Shown in pieces: positions 10,718 through 63,679 of a stretch of 64,000 nt of DNA. The number at the start of each line of letters is the position of its first letter. Position 1 is the stretch's first letter. Made by a program: the position numbers and the translations under genes. Under the pieces are notes generated by a model. That model saw nothing but the letters and a program-made list of their open reading frames with translations. It did no database searches and was not told the origin of the DNA. The DNA lies in the NCBI GenBank assembly GCA_963932465.1, contig OZ010792.1, forward strand, positions 511,423,100 to 511,487,099, in the 5' to 3' direction. The DNA is from Maratus speciosus. Lineage: Eukaryota; Arthropoda; Arachnida; Araneae; Salticidae.

Positions 10718-11515
10718 TCCCAACTTAAAAGTTGGATCTAGCAACACCAGCTAACAGCGAATAGTGTTCGATAAGAAAGAGCTTTAGTTCCTAATTCTAC
10801 CCTATTTTTCACGAAAAATCACATTGAAATGATTAGATGCTTTGCTTGTATTAGCCATGACCCTGCTTTTGTTGCTTGTTAAAATTATGAAAATCTTTGT
10901 ATAGTTTCAAGGACCAGCCATTCCAAACGTGCAAATGCTCACTTTAAAAAAGTTTGACTGTGTATATTTGTATGATTTCATTTCTAAATAACAGATAAAC
11001 TATACAGTCACGTGTTGTCTACTATTAACAATTATTATATACAGAGACTAAGCCATAGACGTAGCATGATAAGTTTTTTTTTATTTGGGGTGGGGGGGCT
11101 TATGATTTATTTCTAATATAATTGAAAGTGTCTGCACTTCTGTTTGTCAATGATCTAATTTTCATAAATAGATATGGGTTACCACAAAATTGATATACAT
11201 TATTGAGGTTTACTATAGCATGTTTCCACTGAAAATGAAATGCATAGCATTTATAGTTCGTTTATAAGCACACTCAAAATAATTCAAATACATTCTGGTC
11301 TATGGTCAATAATAGTTTGAAATACTTTTTTTTTTCTTGGCCTTTTTTTCGCACCTATAAATCTTGATTTGAAAACTGATTTTACACTTAGTCATTATTT
11401 TTTTATGCCAAACTTTTTTTTTTTTGTTGCGGGGGGGGGGGGGGGGGGGGGTCTTAAGAAAACATTTAGTCATTCTCTTGTCTATTACTTCCTTCAGTCA
11501 TTGATGTGTTACTTG
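10718..11515. other. No gene recognised; G21 tract
   Basis: AT-rich intergenic sequence with a poly-T tract and 21 consecutive G at 11431-11451. No coding block or transposon end identified. Confidence 0.45.
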
Positions 11516-11519
11516 TTAA

Positions 11520-11722
11520 CCCTCCGATTGTCTTGGGGGCTTTCCTGCATTTTCATAAAAATGCTTATAAAAATAATCTTAATTTAAATTTTCTTTCCCT
11601 ATTTGTTTCTAAAATACACAACATGCATTTAAAAATACAATTATGTTTTAAAATATTTTTGTCTACAACAGATTTAAGTTGTTTTTGTGAAATGGAAAAA
11701 TATGTCCAAACTGCTCAGAGGG
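11520..11722. mobile_element. Short piggyBac-like MITE, 203 bp
   Basis: TTAA lies on both sides (11516-11519 and 11723-11726). The ends CCCTCCGATTG and CTGCTCAGAGGG are short imperfect inverted copies, as in piggyBac-type MITEs. No coding content. Confidence 0.55.
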
Positions 11723-11726
11723 TTAA

Positions 11727-12130
11727 GCTGTATGGATCATGCTTGACTGATTACAATCTAAGGCTTTCAATGGATTTAAAGTTGAAAAATTTAGAATACA
11801 ATAGATCAAGGCACTGTTCAAAAAAAAAAAAAAAATTCATTATAAATTTTTCTTCATTAATTTTAAAAGGCCTTTGTCTATTACAGTAAAACCTCTATAA
11901 CAGACAATTACAAAATGCCCGGTCGCAAAGGATACACATTTCTATGTATTAACCTTTATATAGTGGGCACCTCTATATACCAGGCATAATTTTCATCTAA
12001 AATGCTAAATTCCTAAAAATTTAAGAAACAATAAGTGAATTTTTGAAATTTTTGTTTAAATCCTTTGTTCCCATTCCAGCCGAAGAAAATCCCCCCCTCT
12101 TCCCCTCAACTGCAGCCAGCCATCATTTAA
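11727..12130. other. Transposon-end fragment, otherwise nothing
   Basis: A TACAGTAAAACCTCTATAAC motif at about 11884 looks like one end of a pogo/Tigger-type element, but no matching inverted end was found nearby. The rest shows no structure. Confidence 0.35.
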
Positions 12131-12243
12131 GCTGTATTCCTAGTTGACAAAGTGGAATGCCTTCAAGAAGGGAAAGTACATAACAGTACATACAAGAGTG
12201 CAGCAATAGAGTATTTAACACTATGACTGTCCCACCAGTTCTA

Positions 12244-12858
12244 CAGTACAGGACCTATTATCTGGAATCCTCGGGACCGAAGGCTTTCCGGATCTCGGGT
12301 CCTCCGTAAAAAAATCGCAGAAAAAAACGCAAACATTGTCAAAGAATTGTGAAAAAAACACAAATTTTTTCCAAATACCTCAAAAAAAATGGAAATTGCG
12401 TCAAAATATAGCAAAAAGAAATTCTTCAAGGGATCGAAAAAGCCCCTCGCAATTTCATCAAAAGGTCGCGAAAAAATCCACAAATTTCGTCAAAAGATTG
12501 CGAAAAAAAAAACAAATTTCATCAAAAGATCGCCAAAAAAAAAAAAACCCTTAATTTCAGCAAAAGATCGCGTAATAACACAAATTTCGTTAAAGGATCG
12601 CAGAAAAAATGCATAATTAGTGTTGAGGGGAGGGGTCCCCCCCTCTTCTGTAAACTTTAAAAAAATTTGCTGTGAATTTCAGATTTTTTTTTTTTTTTTT
12701 GTTACTCAGAATCACCCGATTCAAGTAACACAATTGTGTAGCCATAATATTTTGTCGAAATGAGAGGGAGGGTGTGAAATATCCGACTTTTTTTTTAAAA
12801 AAGAAATCGTAATATAAATTAATTTTAAACTAAAATTTGACAGAAAAATAACTTTCTT

Positions 12859-12895
<37 letters not shown>

Positions 12896-13116
12896 GGGGG
12901 ACACTGTGTTTCCCCATCACTGATGTAACATTTTATAGTGGTTACACATTGCAACACAATAGACCAAAAAAAAATTAGGAATCTATAAAATTTTCGAAAA
13001 ATTTCAGGGATTGCAAAATTTTAGTAAAAATTTACAAGTTTAGAAAATTTTCAATTTTTTTTCCGGATTTCGGGTCTTCCCGGATTTTGGAATTCCAGAT
13101 AATTGGTCTTGTACTG
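12244..13116. mobile_element. pogo/Tigger-type element carrying the 31-bp minisatellite
   Basis: The ends CAGTACAGGACCTATTATC and, inverted, CAGTACAAGACCAATTATC continue into matching TGGAAT and GATTTCGGGTC-like blocks. TA flanks both sides (12242-12243 and 13117-13118). Inside are a minisatellite (12308-12620) and a 33-base T-run (12861-12893). No transposase remains. It sits in the reading frame of the pseudogene at 12131-13460. Confidence 0.85.
12308..12620 (-). repeat. 31-bp satellite family inside a pogo-type element
   Basis: About nine degenerate monomers of the AAATTTCGTCAAAAGATCGC type. This is the reverse complement of the array at 8630-10550, so the same family in the opposite orientation, here wholly inside a transposon. 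Confidence 0.85.
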
Positions 13117-13460
13117 TATTCAAAAGGAATGGGAGGAGTCCCCTTCCATGTCAGTTTAATGACGATGTGAAGGAAACTTATCTAAAAGAGAGGTTAGGAA
13201 TTTCGGCAGTTATCTGGGATTCTGAAGATTTCCAATTTGAAGAGTGTTTGTGTGTGTGGAATGAGGGGTAAATTCCAGCTGAAACATGTGTTTCTACAAC
13301 TATTTTCAAACATCAGTCTCGGTTACTTGATTAAGCAGGTACAGTTTGTGAAAAATATTCTGTTGATGCGAGGAAAAATAACATTGAACCAATGGGAATA
13401 AATTCGGTTTGGGAGGATTCTATTCAATTATCTGTGACCCGATTAAGTGGGGAGGACTGA

Positions 13461-14528
13461 AATGAAGTAGAATATGAAATGAAGTATATTCCAAGTCTGC
13501 TCTATAGCATTTCATCTCACCTTCATGATCCTTTCTATTAGCAAATATATCTTATAAACTGCCCAATTAAATTGTTAACAGTGGTTATAATTAATATTTA
13601 CATATTAATAATTAGCATAAAATGGTAGTTCATTTTCATTAGAATATAGAGAAAGCAAAAAGAAAATTTAATTATAAAATAGAAAAAATCTATTTCAGTA
13701 GTGTTTGATTAATTCATATATTTTTAAATGAATTTATCAAATTCTTTCATTCAATCTAAAAAGGTATAGATTATATTTGGGTTATTTAATTGGCTTTTAT
13801 TTTAAAAAAGAAAGAACAATTTAAATTTTTTAAGAAGATATAAATTATAGTTTGTAAAGTGGGTTCAAGATTTGACACCTATTAACTCCACAAAGATGAA
13901 AAATGTTTAAACTATGTATTTTTATAGACTCATTTAATCCAAGGAATTCATATTTAAAAAAAAAATCCTATTCAGAAAGAAGACATTAAGTTTAAGGTCA
14001 GATTTTTGTTATTTTATAGCAAGCAATTCACAAATAAAGATTTAGTTTATTATTCTATACATGTAACTTTCCATATATCAAAATAATAGGAAATAATAGG
14101 TGGAAAAGATTATCTATCTATAGAATGATGCCAAACTCTTATAATTTAGACACATTTTAACTTTTATTTACAGAATAAAATGAAATATAACTGACATATG
14201 ATTGTTATTTTCTTTTTGTAAGTTAGAAAGTATTAAAAACAAACTTAAACTTTTAAATCAAAATTGTTCTGTAGGACAAAATATTCTATTCAAAAAGAAA
14301 CATATGAAAACTTCCTTTCTCAAACCTAATAAAATTTTCATCCTGGAAAGATAAAGATACTTTAAAAAACGGGATTTACATGACTTTCATATGCTTATAA
14401 TATAAATCTCTCCTTTGATTTGATAGCTCTTTTGCACAGCAATTCAGAAACGAATTCCAAGCATTTGAGTAGACAAAATATCTGATTATTAAATCCTTGA
14501 TCCCGCCCCCCCCCCTCCAATATGCTTA

Positions 14529-14562
<34 letters not shown>

Positions 14563-14640
14563 ATCGATCCAGAGAATGACCAAAATCGTTTTTAAAAAGG
14601 TGGAATTCCTCTTTTAGGAGGAACTCTTTCATGCCTGATT
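13461..14640. other. No gene recognised
   Basis: AT-rich intergenic sequence. A C-tract (14506-14514) and 29 T (14532-14560) are the only distinct features. Confidence 0.45.
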
Positions 14641-14668
14641 ACGTTGTGGAATCATGATTCCACAACGT
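14641..14668. repeat. Perfect 28-bp palindrome
   Basis: ACGTTGTGGAATCA is followed immediately by its exact reverse complement, with no spacer. It does not extend further and no transposon ends border it. Confidence 0.9.
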
Positions 14669-14764
14669 CCTGTTGGATTTTGCCCTTATGTAAAGCGTAA
14701 TATTTGTATTAAGCCATTTTTAGGTGTTTGTATAAGCAATTTTTAAGGAAAGTTATTAAAGGTA

Positions 14765-14915
14765 CAGTAAAACATATGAAAACGGAAACTGTCTATAAGA
14801 AAATCCAGTCATATATTAGTCATCACATTTTTCATTTTCCCAGCGAAAAAAAAAAATACAGTGCAATAGTTACTTGCTAGGTTGAAAACTTAAACCGTTT
14901 CTGTGGATTTTACTG
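14765..14915. mobile_element. Short TA-flanked MITE, 151 bp
   Basis: The ends CAGTAAAACATATG and, inverted, CAGTAAAATCCACAG are followed by matching GAAACGG or AAACGG blocks. TA lies at 14763-14764 and 14916-14917. This is consistent with a tiny Tc1/pogo-type MITE. Confidence 0.6.
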
Positions 14916-16044
14916 TACAAGTAAATGGCTTTTAAATAAAGCATTGTCTGGGAAACTTCATAATTATGTCATACTATTTTAATCATATCACTGAATGGTT
15001 GAATTTAAAAAAAAAAAAATAATACAACTTAATTGCATTTTTAGAAATAGTTTTTATTGTAATTTTTAACTATTATCAGTGTATAAATATGAAACAGAAA
15101 ACTTTAAAAACAATTATTTTATCTCTTAAAACAATTCAGTTCATTCAAATGTATTATCAAAGATCAAAACAATCAGCTTTATTTGTTAATAAACATTTTT
15201 AAGGAACATATAATACAAAAGATAAGTTTTATTATCACAGTTGAATAAATATGATATGCTTAAAAGTTTTTAAAATTACTTTGATTTAATCAATTGGCAC
15301 TAAATACAAGTGCATAGGAAAAATTCTCAGGATGGAAACAGAACCTATGAGCAAATGTAAAAAGAGTCAATGCAAATAAATATCCATTCAATAAAGTTTT
15401 TAAGAAGTGGATGACCAACTATCAATGAAATACAATAAGCAATTACATCAACACAATCAATTAAAACATTTTATAATCTTAAAAGGCAATTCATTTCTTG
15501 AAGAATAAAATTTAAACTTTACTTTAAAGTTAAATGTTTAAAAAAACTTGTAGTAAGCATTAAGACAATGATGCCCAACATCAAAAGAATAGAACCTTGC
15601 ATAAAATCAAAACTTCCTTAAAACACCTAAATTATGGGAAACCTTTTGCGTAAAGGCATAAACTTTCAATGAATATTAATATGTATTTATCATAAAAATG
15701 AATAAGTGTTAAGATAAATCCATTTTGGTGTTTCTCAAAATATACATGGGCAGTTTTCTGGAAGATAGGAAAAACTTATAAGATCAGAAATGATCATTTC
15801 TGAGGTCATCAAATAAATTTGTATAACACTTTTGTGAAACAGGGATTGTAAATTCAAATCTTCACATTTTTAAGTGAGCAAAATTCAAAAAGGTAAATAC
15901 CAAGTATCTATATATCTTTGCCATACTTAAAATATGCCCTACAAGACACTATCACACTTTTCAATAATAAAGAGAATGGGTTTTAACTGCATTGAATCCA
16001 GTAGTGCATCGTGAATTCAAAATTCAATCATATTAATACACTTC
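14916..16044. other. AT-rich sequence with a 20-bp palindrome
   Basis: No gene seen. TCAGAAATGATCATTTCTGA at 15784-15803 is a perfect 20-bp palindrome. The segment may be part of the far 3' region of AK2 transcripts, but no polyadenylation site can be fixed from sequence alone. Confidence 0.4.
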
Positions 16045-16340
16045 CAAGGGTCGATTCAAGCTTTTTCTGTTTTATAAAAAAAATCAAATGCAATTAGTTG
16101 GAAGCAAACTATGAATTTACTAACTTTTTAAAGTACATTTTGTTAACAGTTCTTTTTTGATGAGCTTGTAAATCCTAACAAAAATACATATATATATAAA
16201 GAAATCACTTTTATGGAATGTAACTTTGTAGAGAGACTCTGTTCTTGACATGGAATTTTGTGGAGGACGCTCTTTTATTAAATGTTATTTTGTGAAACAG
16301 CCTGAAAAAAATATTCCAATTTTGCCTGGATTGACCCCTG
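16045..16340. mobile_element. hAT-like MITE of the CAGGGGTCGATCCAG family
   Basis: The left end CAAGGGTCGATTCAAGC and the right end GCCTGGATTGACCCCTG are inverted copies. The same right end terminates the element at 37722-38184. The interior contains TTTTGTGGAGGACGC- and TTTTGTGAAACAGCC-like units related to that element's internal minisatellite. Flanking TACAC on both sides is only a partial match for an 8-bp duplication. Confidence 0.65.
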
Positions 16341-17573
16341 GGTACACAAAAATTCACATCCTTTCAATTTCCGTTTGCATTTGGAGATTACAGTCAGAAA
16401 ATGTGGATGCCATTTGCAGAACATTTTAATGAGCTAAATAACAATAAATCTTATTTTGTTTTTAATTTACTCAGATGAACTCAAAGTATTATTTGATAAT
16501 AAATCATAAAATCAATATTTTTGTATGCCAAACAACAGGCATTTTGCTTGAAAAAATTGCAACATTAAAAACTCTTAATTCTAAATTAGCCTGTCTTTTT
16601 TTTTTTTTTTTTTTTTTTACAGTTTTGTAATCCATGATAAATGACCCATTAATATGTTTCTAAAATTAATTTATTCATGTTTTAAGATATGTGTAAGAAT
16701 CAAAAAAAAAAAAAAAAAAAAATACAGAAAATATTTTGCATAAATAACGGAGTTCATAAACACTTTCCAAATTTATAGTAGTCTGCTAGTTATTGATGAG
16801 AATTCATTTCATTATGTTTTCAAAATGTCATTCATGATGTTATAACATCATGAATACCAATTTTGCAAATAAAAATTAGCATGGTTAGATGAGATGTGTT
16901 TCTAAAGGAACATAATAAATAAGTGGCCTACAGAAAAATAAAGCAATCCAGTAAATTTACACAAATTTAAAATTACATATTTCTTCTTCTGTTTCCTTCT
17001 TGTGACTACTAAATGGAAAACTATTTTAAACAATTTTTTAGAGGACTGATAATACTGATTCCTCTCTTAATAGTAGTTTGCAGCAGCCACCTTTATTAAT
17101 TTTCAATCTTCACTTGGCCCCAGAATAAACCAAAACAACATCAGCAGTTGTGAATGCAACAGTCAATCAGAAATTAACACATCAACAATCTTCAGTAAAA
17201 ATATATCCAAAAATCATTTCTTCATTATTTTGTATTCAATTAAAATACTTAGAACATCAAAGCCAAAAGTATCAAAATTTAATATTATTTCAGTGAAATA
17301 GGAAACAAATTAACTAAAGATAGTATGAGCATTAACCATTTGAAAATGAAAAAACTATACATATTTTGAAAATATCATTTATTCTTTTTTTAAAAAGGAA
17401 AAAAAAATCATGTTAAAAGTTAAATTACATTTGTAAAATTAGTCTAAAATAATTTAAACAGTTCAATTAAGAAAAGCTGTATTAAAAATGTTATTCTTAT
17501 TAGTTAAAAAATAGGTATCCTATACACAGGTTTGAATGGAACTTTAGTAAGATTAATTTCATTTAGTATAATT
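16341..17573 (-). other. Probable AK2 3'-UTR / downstream region with a 26-bp palindrome
   Basis: This AT-rich stretch directly follows the AK2 stop codon on the minus strand and has no transposon ends, so part of it is probably 3'-UTR. Candidate AATAAA signals (TTTATT on the + strand) occur near 17378 and 17092, but the true site cannot be chosen. Positions 16830-16855 form a perfect 26-bp palindrome around ATGATGTTATAACATCAT. Confidence 0.4.
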
Positions 17574-59078
<41,505 letters not shown>

Positions 59079-59085
59079 ACTTTAT
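59079..59085 (-). other. 5'-UTR start of AK2 exon 1 with upstream splice acceptor
   Basis: Only seven bases separate the ATG from TTTTTTTCTTCACAG, an excellent acceptor with polypyrimidine tract. The transcript therefore probably has a separate non-coding first exon further up, within or beyond 59.1-64.0 kb. Confidence 0.65.
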
Positions 59086-60370
59086 CTGTGAAGAAAAAAA
59101 GGCAAAGGCTTAAAATCATATAAATATACCCTTTTATCCATGTTTCTATGTAAAATTGTTTAAATAGATTTTTTTTAAAAAAAATCAAAGATCACTGATT
59201 TTTATACAATAAACTCATCTTTTATCCTTTTTTAATTTTCCTCTTTAGAATAAAAGGATTGCCCATTTTTAGCTCAACTATAAGCATGTTAATGTATGGC
59301 TAAATTACAAATTAAACAGAAATGTAAAATTTCTTTCATTTTTAAAATGGTAGGAGAGAAAATGTTCTTTCCCCAGAAAAATCTAGTTTTTCATAATAAG
59401 AATCTTTCTAAGATATTGTCCCCCTCCTCCCCCTACACTATACCATATGACTTTTTTTTAACAAGAGTTAAAGAGACTGATTGGCATACGAGATAAAGGC
59501 ATTTCTCGGTCATAAAAACTAAGAAATTTGAAATTCCCAATATTTTTCAAGTTTTTAAAGAAATTTTTTTAATATCCTGCATTTTCACTGTTTTTTTTTT
59601 TAGAATTTCCTGTGTTTTCTAGATTCTCAATGTGGTGTGGCAATCCTGTTTTAGTGAAAAAGCAGACCTTTCAATAATCTCATTAACAATTTAAAGACTT
59701 CACATTTTAACACTTATTATATGCAGTGCACTTTAGTTCATAATAGCATTTATAGTAAAAACAAATATCTGTTTGCATTAAATTGAAACATCAATTCTAA
59801 AATATCTATACAGTATTTATTCATATGATTTACATACCTATGTATTTAACACAGCCTGAACTTTTTGAAAAAAATTTGACTGCTTAAGGCATTTTTTGTT
59901 TTTGTTATTTGTAAAAAATAAAATATAATTTTTTCACCAATAAAAAACGGCTTATTTTTTTTAACTTGTGCCAACACAAACATATTTTAACCTGAATTTT
60001 ATGTTGTACTTTGTTGTATATTTTATGTTAATAATTTTTATATTGTGATTGTGAACCCCCATTTAAATACGCCACGAGCCACTACTGATGCTTATACATG
60101 AACATGTATTGTAAGGATGGCAACATTACCAAATTTCATTTATTTTTTTAGATTTCAAACCGACAAGGTTGTAGCATCCAGTTATTTTTTACTTTCTTTC
60201 TTTTCATGCGTGTGAAGCCCTAATACATAGGTTACAATCATCACAACATTAATTAATTTCTTGTATTTTTGCTTTTTTCAAGTTCGAAATTATTGTTAAT
60301 AATTATGTAATATAGATGAAATGTATATAAAATTGTAGTTTCTTACAGCTTATATTATCTTTTTTATACA
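59086..60370. other. Probable 5'-UTR intron, nothing recognised
   Basis: AT-rich, without transposon ends or coding blocks. Confidence 0.4.
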
Positions 60371-60397
60371 TATCTTATTAAATTTCTGAATAAAATA

Positions 60398-62023
60398 GGG
60401 TAGATGTGCCAGTAATGGACACCCCTTGATGTTTTTGGTTCATAAAAAAATAACTAATAAATATTTAGTTTTAATTATTTTTTAATTCCCTCTTGTATGT
60501 TTTATAAAACTATGTTATTGTTGACACTTTTAATAAAACCAATCAGGAAGCAGAAATTAATGTTTCAAAGTTTTGCTGTTTTTCTGTGAAAATCTTAATG
60601 AAGAGGTTAAGAGCTGGCTTCATTTAATTAATTTATATATTATTTATTTTCTTGCAAAATTTGAATGTTTTTGTTTGAGTAGCAATAGAAAACTTTGAAT
60701 TTTATATACTAATGACTATTTATAAAATTTCATTTCTTTTTAAGGTTTTAAGAGGGGTGTCCATTACTGGGATGGTTAATTAGTCATTTTCCAGTAATGG
60801 ACACCCCATGTAGACATTGCTAAAAATGCAATTTTAGTAATGTTTATAGTGCATAAAATACTTTGGCTTAACTGCAAACCTAAATAATCAAATTTAATTT
60901 TTAAATTATACTTACCAAAATGTAATAACACCAAAACTTTTATAAATAGCTGCTTTTAAGTTATTTTATGTTATTAATAAAATTTCGATATTTTATTTAT
61001 TTATTTATTTATTTTTTATGTAGTACATATATATACCTCACATATTTTATAATCTGGCAATCAAACCAGCCAGGAAGCAGAAAATATTGTTTAAGAGCAC
61101 AGTCAAAGAGGGGTTCATAGGGCTTAATCCCTCTCCGTTTAAATAAAAACAAGTTACAGAAGCTATTAAAAATCCATTTTCTGTCTTAAATGTTTCATTA
61201 TAAAAAAAAATAATAATAATAAATAAATGTAATACTATTAATGAAAGTTATAGGTAATATTCATGAAACTAGTAAATCTGCAGATCAGTGTCCTCAAACA
61301 ACAGTTCTACAGTTTTATTTTGAAATTATTTTATTTAGTATTTAAAATATTCAACTCACATTATCATTTCTTTCATATTTGTAATATTGATTATTATAAA
61401 TGATAGGATCAAGTAATCTCTGGAAGATTGTTAAAAATAGTGACACAAAACTTTACATTAATATTCAATTTTTTTTTTTTTTTTTTTTTTTTACCTTTTA
61501 AATCCACTACTGTTTCAATAATTTGATAGCTGTAATTGTCTGATATTTAGTATTTTAAACTATCCATCTAAAATAATTAAAACCTCGATCTTTTGATAAT
61601 TACAATAATTGATGCAAACAGTAAATGATTATCACAAATATTTTATTAATTACTGGTATCCTAATTGTTAAATTTATTTAAAAATAACTATTTTGTTTCA
61701 TTAGTAGGTATTCATTAAATTCTGGTTCTAAATACACTCTTAAAAACAATTATATTTATTACTTTTTATGGGGTGTTCATTACTGGAACAGAGGGTGTCC
61801 ACTACTGGGCCAGAGGGTGTCCATTACTGGGCTTTTGATATATTTCTGTTATTTAAAATTAAATTTCTATTCATATGGGGAAATGAGGCTATAAGAATGG
61901 TTAAATATTGTTGATAAATTAATATAATATTGAAAAAACTGGGGTATGATAATTATAACTATTAATTAAAAAATAATTTGTAAAGAAATTCCTTAAGGGT
62001 GTCCATTACTGGCACATCTACCC
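60398..62023. mobile_element. 1.63-kb element: perfect 27-bp inverted ends and perfect 27-bp flanking duplication
   Basis: The first and last 27 bases are exact inverted copies (GGGTAGATGTGCCAGTAATG plus GACACCC). Exactly outside them, 60371-60397 and 62024-62050 are identical 27-base direct repeats (TATCTTATTAAATTTCTG plus AATAAAATA). The motif GGTGTCCATTACTGG, from the terminus, recurs internally: inverted at 60791, forward at 60756, 61771, 61793 and 61815. The interior is AT-rich and no transposase is visible. The perfection of both repeats indicates recent insertion. A 27-bp target duplication does not fit the common TIR-transposon superfamilies. Confidence 0.85.
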
Positions 62024-62101
62024 TATCTTATTAAATTTCTGAATAAAATATTTATATTTCATTCATAAATGAAAAAATTATTTTCGAATTAGAGTTATTA
62101 A

Positions 62102-62276
62102 AATCCCGCACCTGCCATCTTGGACTTTTTCACCAAGTAGTAAATGTCGCCAGTGTTTAAATATTGTTGATAGATTAATATAATATTGAAAAAACTGGAA
62201 TATAATAATTATAATTAAAAAAAATCATTCATGCCAAAAAAAAAAAAAAAAAATCCAAGATGGCAGATGCGGGATT
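62102..62276. mobile_element. MITE with AATCCCGCACCTGCCATCTT ends, 175 bp
   Basis: The left end AATCCCGCACCTGCCATCTT and the inverted right end AATCCCGCATCTGCCATCTT extend to TGGA-TTTTT. The interior segment 62155-62225 (GTTGATAGATTAATATAATA) is a diverged copy of 61899-61975 inside the neighbouring element, hinting at shared ancestry or gene conversion. Confidence 0.8.
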
Positions 62277-63640
62277 ATAAAACATCTGTTCCTTATTTTT
62301 TTACAGTTTAATAATGCTGAGTTTAAATTCTTAAAAATTATACTTTGCATTTCATTCTTGAGAAATGTTTTTATCTGTAAATATCTAATCTTCCTATATG
62401 TAACTATTTAAAAATATACAGAATGAATGTTCTTCCATCTGTCAATCTGGATTACAATATGATTAATATAAACAACCAATTGAGAAATTGCCAATTTGGC
62501 ATCTTTTTTAAAAACTGATAAAGAGTGCAATCAAATAAGATTATGCCCAATTTTCGCAAAAAAATAAAGATATAAATTAAGTAAAACAAGTTCTTAGTAA
62601 ACTTTTCATTAAAATCCAGTAAAACATTTTCTGCTTCATAGTTCGTTTGATTAAGATTGTCAACAATAACACAGATTATAAAACATGCAAGGGAGAATTA
62701 TGAATAAAATAAAATTCTGAATTATATTAGTTAATTTTTTTATAAATCAAAATCTTTGAAGCATGTACATTAACTGCATATTTATCCTACATATCCATTA
62801 TAAAAATATATAAAACCTATGTTTTAGTCATACTAATAAACCAAAATCCTATTTCTAATTAACATGGATTTGCACAAAGGTTAAATATTGAATGTTTAAG
62901 AAAAGTCAGAAAAGCTATAAAATTCATACTAATGTAAACATCTAGTAGTCTGGAGCAAAAAATTTAAAACACGATTTAATAAAATTATCTTGAAAAAACC
63001 TATTGAAAAAAATTAGAGAGCATATAAACGAAATGTCCTACGAATACATTATAATTATAAATGAATAAATCAATAATTCAAGCAACTAGTAATTTAAGGA
63101 ATAACAGATGAAATCTTAAGAGCATAATGCCTTCAAAATCTGTTAAGAAAATGCACAATGGTCAAGACGGTAGCATTTTTCGTCGTTATGCTCACGTAGC
63201 TATCCCTCTTCTCAGAAAAAAGCAAACTATTAAACATTTAAAACACATTACATCTATTAAAGATATTAGTTTTTCTTGAACAAAGTGTTATATCATTGCT
63301 ATTTTTATTTTGACAGATTAGAAAAGATAAATAACAAATCTGAACATCTCAAGATGTGCGAAACAAATTTAATCAAGAACTATAAATGTAATGCATGTAA
63401 ATTGCTTTATCAAAAATAGATTTTGTTTACTTAAAGAATGTCATGTTGTACAAATTTAATTAGAAATAGCTATAACAATTCAAAATGAAAGTGACAAAAA
63501 AATATTTGAAGTCAACAAAATTGAAATTACATGAATAAATTTAAAATACAAACAACCGAATTTAAAACTTTATTTAATTATTATTTTTATCAAGAAATTT
63601 TGAACTTGAACACGTTTTCCTCTATATGAACTTTAAGCCG
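62277..63640. other. Probable 5'-UTR intron, distal part
   Basis: AT-rich with a small CpG-bearing patch at 63155-63215 (ACGGTAGCATTTTTCGTCG, TCACGTAGC). That patch could be a regulatory element or an untranslated exon; nothing decides. Confidence 0.35.
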
Positions 63641-63679
63641 ACAGCTAGAGTTGCCATTTAATGTTCACAAATAAAAAGT

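Larger units (their letters stand above)
12131..13460 (+). pseudogene. Unidentified pseudogene split by a pogo-type element
   Basis: A coding-like frame (VDKVECLQEGKVHNSTYKS, 12131-12223) is followed, one base out of frame, by a second frame starting at ATG 12223. That frame runs MTVPPV up to the element at 12244. If the element and one TA are removed, the frame continues without a break as LFKRNGRSPLPCQF from 13119 to 13460. It has only two stops (TAA 13269 and 13332) in 114 codons, far fewer than expected in such AT-rich DNA. Stretches such as ETYLKERLGISAVIWDSED look like real protein. The family is not recognised; it may be transposon-derived or a lost host gene. Confidence 0.4.
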
